DNA of 64,000 nt from Acetobacter farinalis (GTDB lineage: Bacteria; Pseudomonadota; Alphaproteobacteria; Acetobacterales; Acetobacteraceae). Made by a program: the position numbers and the translations under genes. The stretch covers positions 620,001 through 684,000 of the forward strand of contig NZ_WOTF01000001.1 in NCBI RefSeq assembly GCF_011516935.1. The letters are read 5' to 3'. The notes under the pieces are model-generated. The model was not told where the DNA came from, made no database searches, and saw only the letters and a list, made by a program, of their open reading frames with translations. Below are positions 60,802 to 64,000 of this stretch, one piece after another. Numbering within the stretch: the stretch's first letter is position 1; the number at the start of each line of letters is the position of its first letter.

Positions 60802-62784
60802 ATGTCAGTTTCACATTTCTCCGCATGGGGTCAGCGGGCTGCGTTGCCGCTGGCTTTTCTGCTCCTGAGCGCCTGTTCTTCTCCGTCAGGGACCGCTCCT
60901 TCAGCCTCGTCACCCGCACCTGTGGCGATGGAGCCGCAGGAGGGGTCTGCGCCTGCCGGGCAAACTGCCGTGTCTGGTTCGGTTTCAGAGCGCCTGACAG
61001 TCTGGCTCAGTCTGGTGGGCTCCCATCATGCCAGCGCGCAGGAATATGCTGATTTTCTGAAAACACGCCCCGTCTGGCCGCGTTGGCAGCTTTTGCAGAC
61101 GCATATGCAGCAGGCTCTGTCAAAAGAGACAGATCCTGCCGTTCTGGCGCGCCTGTGCGCACAAGCCCTGACGTACGGCCCCGCTCTGGCGCAGTGCCAG
61201 AACCAGTTGGGCGCTTCGGATTCCGGGCTTTCCAGCCATCTTGCCGCGGAAGCTAAGCAAGGGTGGATGAATGGGAATGATGCCCCCTCTGCCGCGGCAG
61301 CTCTGGCAGCGGCGTTCCCGCAGGCCGTGACGCAGGAGGCCTCGTGGCTGAGGTTTAACCGGCAGGAAAAAGCAGGCCTGCTTTCTGCAGCCCGGCAGAC
61401 CGTGCCGTATCTGGGTGGCTCCCGACAAGCGCAGGCACAGGCCCGCCTTGCCTTCCGCGCCAATGATGCCGGGGCTGAGGCACTCGCGGCCTCCCTGCCC
61501 TCCTCTGAGGCCGCTGACCCGTATCTGACGCTGGATCATCTGCGCTGGCTGCGGATACAAAAGCGGGACGCCGAGGCCGTGGCGCTCTGGAAAAGTGCCG
61601 GGGTGCGGGCCGAGGCAGAAGCGCGGCACCCCGCTTTCTGGCGTGAGCGCGATGCGCTGGCGCGTGACCTTGTGCAGGCCGGCCAGAATGACGATGCGCT
61701 GTATCTGGCCAATGACACGACCCTGACCGGGGCCAACCGGCTTGATGCGCAATTCCTGAGTGGCTGGATCGCGCTGCAGAAGCTGCATAACCCTACACAG
61801 GCCGAGGTCTTTTTCAGGCCGCTGGCGGACTCTCCGTCTCTTATTACCAGAAGCCGTGGGTTTTACTGGCTCGGGCGCGCCCGTCAGGCGGCGCAGGACA
61901 CCGCATCCGCGCAGGCGGACTGGCGGAAAGCCGCAAGTTATCCGGGCACCTTCTATGGGCAGATGGCCGCAGCGCAACTTGCCGGGGATGAGGCCACATT
62001 GCTGGCGCCTGACCATATTCCTGCGGGCGTCACGCAGGCTCTGGCGGCGCAGCGGGATCAGGCTCCAGCATCTGGCGGTAATCGCCTTGCCGGGAGTGAT
62101 CTGGCTCAGGCGGCGCAGCTGCTTGTGTCCTGGGGAGACAAGCCGCATGCGCGTGATTTTCTGATGCTGCTTGCGCAGCAGCTGGTTTCCATGTCCGACC
62201 GGGTGGCGCTTTCTGATCTGGCGATGCGCCTTGGTCTGCCGGATGTGGCCGTTACCGTGGCACGGCAGGCGGGCCGTAACGGCGTGTTCCTGCTGCATTC
62301 CGGCTGGCCTGTTGCTTATAAGCCGCCCGCAACATCCCTGCCGTCCGGGTTGGTTCTGGGGCTGTCACGGCAGGAAAGCAATTTCAATCCCGACGCTGTC
62401 AGTTCATCCAACGCCATCGGGCTGATGCAGCTCAAGCCCGCCACGGCAGGTGACATGGTCGGGAGAGCCGGTGTTCCGGCGTCAGCCGCGACAGCATCCG
62501 GCCTGCATGATCCGGAAAACAACATGGCGCTTGGCGCGGCCTATCTGTCTTACCTGCAGGATAAATTCGGGAATATCGTGCCGTATATGACGGCTGCCTA
62601 TAATGGCGGCCCGACCCGCCTGAACCGTTGGCTTGCCGCGGCGGGAGATCCCGCCCGGAGTGGTGCCTCCCAAGCCGAGATGATTGACTGGATTGAGAGC
62701 ATTCCTTTCTCGGAGACGCGAAACTACGTTCAGCGGGTATGGGAAAACATGACGATTTATGCGGCTATGAGGAAACACTCATGA
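60802..62784 (+). CDS. Soluble-type lytic murein transglycosylase, lipoprotein
   Basis: A 660-residue peptidoglycan hydrolase. The N-terminus has a lipoprotein signal (ALPLAFLLLSACSSPSG; lipobox LSAC). A long Ala/Gln-rich helical-repeat region (about 60-480) resembles the ring of Slt70. The C-terminal lysozyme-like domain has the catalytic Glu in GLSRQESNFNPDAVSSSNAIGLMQL, then NMALGAAYLSYLQDKFG and TAAYNGGPTRLNRW. It cleaves murein glycan strands non-hydrolytically in the periplasm. The stop overlaps the pgpA start (ATGA). Confidence 0.93.
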   Translation: MSVSHFSAWGQRAALPLAFLLLSACSSPSGTAPSASSPAPVAMEPQEGSAPAGQTAVSGSVSERLTVWLSLVGSHHASAQEYADFLKTRPVWPRWQLLQTHMQQALSKETDPAVLARLCAQALTYGPALAQCQNQLGASDSGLSSHLAAEAKQGWMNGNDAPSAAAALAAAFPQAVTQEASWLRFNRQEKAGLLSAARQTVPYLGGSRQAQAQARLAFRANDAGAEALAASLPSSEAADPYLTLDHLRWLRIQKRDAEAVALWKSAGVRAEAEARHPAFWRERDALARDLVQAGQNDDALYLANDTTLTGANRLDAQFLSGWIALQKLHNPTQAEVFFRPLADSPSLITRSRGFYWLGRARQAAQDTASAQADWRKAASYPGTFYGQMAAAQLAGDEATLLAPDHIPAGVTQALAAQRDQAPASGGNRLAGSDLAQAAQLLVSWGDKPHARDFLMLLAQQLVSMSDRVALSDLAMRLGLPDVAVTVARQAGRNGVFLLHSGWPVAYKPPATSLPSGLVLGLSRQESNFNPDAVSSSNAIGLMQLKPATAGDMVGRAGVPASAATASGLHDPENNMALGAAYLSYLQDKFGNIVPYMTAAYNGGPTRLNRWLAAAGDPARSGASQAEMIDWIESIPFSETRNYVQRVWENMTIYAAMRKHS

Positions 62785-63269
62785 CACCTGCCCGTTTTCT
62801 CGCAACCTTTGGTGGCTGTGGGCTGGCGCCGCGTGCTCCCGGCACCGTGGGCTCTCTGGCGGCGCTCCTTCTGGGCCTCCCTCTCCTCAAGCGCCCCCGC
62901 ATGCTGGTGGGGGCAATCGGGTGTGTAACCCTTGCGGGCTGGTGGGCGGCTGATCGGGCTGGAGAGGGTGAGGATCATAGCTGGATTGTGATTGATGAAG
63001 TCGCAGGGATGTGGGTCAGCCTGCTGGCCTGCCTGCCAGAAAATGCTGAAGACCCTGCTTCCGTGAAAAAAAGCGTGGGTTTTTCCCTGCTGGCATTTGC
63101 TCTCTTCCGCCTGTTTGACATCAGGAAGCCCGGCCCTGTGGGCTATCTGGACCGCAAACATGGAGCGACCGGGATCATGGGGGATGATCTGGTCGCTGGA
63201 GCCATGGCGGCAGCCTGTATTGGCGCAGGGCGTCTGGTTGCGCGCCATATCCGGCCTTGCAGGGGGTAG
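62781..63269 (+). CDS. pgpA: Phosphatidylglycerophosphatase A
   Basis: A 162-residue inner-membrane phosphatase converting phosphatidylglycerol phosphate to phosphatidylglycerol. Family blocks are LATFGGCGLAPRAPGTVGSLAALLLGLPL, WIVIDEVAGMWVSLL and DIRKPGPVGYLDRKHGATGIMGDDLVAG. ATG 62781 overlaps the transglycosylase stop. Adjacent to the CinA-family gene (5 bp), as in many alphaproteobacteria. Its product feeds cardiolipin synthase (cls at 51-52 kb). Confidence 0.95.
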   Translation: MTPARFLATFGGCGLAPRAPGTVGSLAALLLGLPLLKRPRMLVGAIGCVTLAGWWAADRAGEGEDHSWIVIDEVAGMWVSLLACLPENAEDPASVKKSVGFSLLAFALFRLFDIRKPGPVGYLDRKHGATGIMGDDLVAGAMAAACIGAGRLVARHIRPCRG

Positions 63270-63274
63270 AACAT

Positions 63275-63790
63275 ATGGACACCTCCCTTCTGGTCGAGGC
63301 TGATGAGGCCGATCTTGTTCGACTGTCAGGAGACCTTCTGGCGGCGCTGCGGCGTTCCGGCGGGAAGTTGGTTACGGCTGAAAGCTGCACAGGCGGGCTG
63401 GTTGCGGCCTTGCTGACACAACATGCAGGCTCTTCCGATGTGATGGAAGGCGGGCTGGTCACGTATTCAAACAGCATGAAGCAAAGTGTTCTTGGCGTGC
63501 GAAAGGACACTCTGAGTGCGTTCGGTGCTGTCAGTGCCGAAACAGTGCGGGAAATGGCTGTGGGGGCTTTGCGCATCGCGCAAGATGCCACGCACTCTGT
63601 TGCCATCTCAGGTATTGCGGGGCCGGGTGGCGGCTCTGCGGAGAAACCTGTGGGGCTGGTCTGGTTTGGAACTGCGGTAAGAGGCGGTGAGGTGTTGGCG
63701 GAAGCCAAAGTGTTCAAGGGCGGGCGGACAGATGTGCGCTCTCAGGCCGCGCGCCACGCCCTCTATCTGGTCAGGCAAAGGCTCTCCTGA
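63275..63790 (+). CDS. pncC: CinA-family nicotinamide-nucleotide amidohydrolase
   Basis: A 171-residue protein consisting only of the CinA C-terminal amidase domain: LVTAESCTGGLVAALLTQHAGSS with the catalytic Ser region, VTYSNSMKQSVLGV, VSAETVREMAVGAL and ISGIAGPGGGSAEKPVGLVW. It deamidates nicotinamide mononucleotide to recycle NAD breakdown products. The MoCF-like N-terminal half of full CinA is absent. ATG 63275 has AGGGGG 9 nt upstream. Followed by a strong terminator. Confidence 0.92.
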   Translation: MDTSLLVEADEADLVRLSGDLLAALRRSGGKLVTAESCTGGLVAALLTQHAGSSDVMEGGLVTYSNSMKQSVLGVRKDTLSAFGAVSAETVREMAVGALRIAQDATHSVAISGIAGPGGGSAEKPVGLVWFGTAVRGGEVLAEAKVFKGGRTDVRSQAARHALYLVRQRLS

Positions 63791-63815
63791 CGTCAGCCGA
63801 AAGGCCTGAAAACAG

Positions 63816-63850
63816 AAAAACGCCAGAAGGCCCTGCCCTCTGGCGTTTTT
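63816..63850. terminator. Bidirectional intrinsic terminator after pncC
   Basis: AAAAACGCCAGA (63816-63827) pairs with TCTGGCGTTTTT (63839-63850), a perfect 12-bp stem with A-run and T-run on its flanks. It serves pncC on the plus strand and the convergent Ala/Pro-rich gene on the minus strand. Confidence 0.9.
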
Positions 63851-63901
63851 CTTGGCGCTTTCAGAGTGCGGGAGGCCCGCACCCTCAAGGCAGTAGGCTA
63901 C

Positions 63902-64000
63902 TTACTGACCAGCAACCGGAGCATTGGCCGGTACAGTTGCTGTCGGCATTGCCGGGGCAGCAGGAGCCGTAACATTCGGCATTGCAGGAGCAGTCGGAAC
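63902..64000 (-). CDS. C-terminal end of an Ala/Pro-rich protein (partial)
   Basis: A minus-strand frame enters from the right edge and ends in TAA at 63902, giving the last 32 residues of a larger protein. They are low-complexity, made of Ala, Pro, Thr, Val and Met-Pro repeats (APAMPNVTAPAAPAMP...), ending VAGQ. This composition suits an exported or surface protein with a flexible tail. Nothing more can be said from this fragment. Confidence 0.55.
   Translation of the reverse strand, partial: VPTAPAMPNVTAPAAPAMPTATVPANAPVAGQ

Noticed and set aside
1-64000. tRNA, rRNA, tmRNA, SRP RNA, riboswitches, CRISPR and insertion sequences
   Set aside because: Gaps between genes were read for T-loop, tmRNA, SRP and common riboswitch signatures, repeat-spacer arrays and transposase genes; none was found.

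Overview
The window is a densely packed, GC-rich chromosomal segment from an alphaproteobacterium, most likely an acetic acid bacterium (Acetobacteraceae). The inference rests on conserved alphaproteobacterial gene orders (fabI-aroC, smpB-dapA, purC-purS-purQ-purL-bolA-grxD, pgpA-cinA, fabD-fabG-acpP-fabF-mltG, cytochrome c divergent from kdsB-pheA, DUF2849-cysI-DUF934) together with an OprB-type porin and a malate:quinone oxidoreductase. No rRNA, tRNA, CRISPR array, prophage or insertion sequence was recognised, so this looks like core genome.

Layout. 1-5.6 kb: fabI (5' end cut off), aroC, an OsmC-like protein, mqo and an OprB porin. 5.8-10 kb (minus strand): queD-queC-queE for the 7-deazaguanine preQ0, biotin synthase and a threonine aldolase. 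10.2-12.4 kb: an SDR divergent from a LysR regulator, then a DUF333 lipoprotein. 12.4-13.3 kb: a 0.95 kb stretch without a convincing gene that carries two perfect palindromes. 13.3-22.3 kb (plus strand): assimilatory sulfate reduction: cysH, cysD, fused cysN/cysC, the permease genes cysT-cysW-cysA, DUF2849, sulfite reductase cysI, DUF934. 22.3-28.2 kb (plus strand): lipid A/Kdo genes (a DUF374-WaaA fusion, lpxK, an LpxL-type acyltransferase), an inositol-monophosphatase-like enzyme and a SYLF-domain protein.

28.3-32.9 kb (minus): the fatty acid operon fabD-fabG-acpP-fabF followed by mltG. 33.1-37.5 kb (minus): YdcF-like protein, methyltransferase, an OpuAC-like binding domain without a signal peptide, an orphan small protein and an LpxR-like outer-membrane protein. 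37.9-43 kb: a two-domain cold-shock protein, then smpB, dapA, pheA and kdsB (minus), divergent from a cytochrome c and hisN. 43-53 kb: serA, comM, metC-sseA with an XRE regulator, an AI-2E-family permease, a small EEP nuclease, cardiolipin synthase and YraN. 53-60 kb (minus): a small secreted protein, grxD, bolA and the purine genes purL, purQ, a Rap1a/Tai-like secreted protein, purS, purC, purB. 60-64 kb: a TerC-family protein, a lytic transglycosylase, pgpA, a CinA-family amidase and the end of an Ala/Pro-rich protein.

The genes group into sulfur assimilation, envelope building (fatty acids, lipid A/Kdo, phospholipids, murein), amino acid synthesis and purine synthesis. I do not see an obviously new multi-gene defence or metabolic system. 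The points most worth a second look are the secreted Rap1a/Tai-like gene translationally embedded between purS and purQ, the DUF374-WaaA fusion, the nested inverted-repeat element upstream of fabD, the palindromes upstream of the cys cluster, and structured leaders in front of the cold-shock and porin genes.
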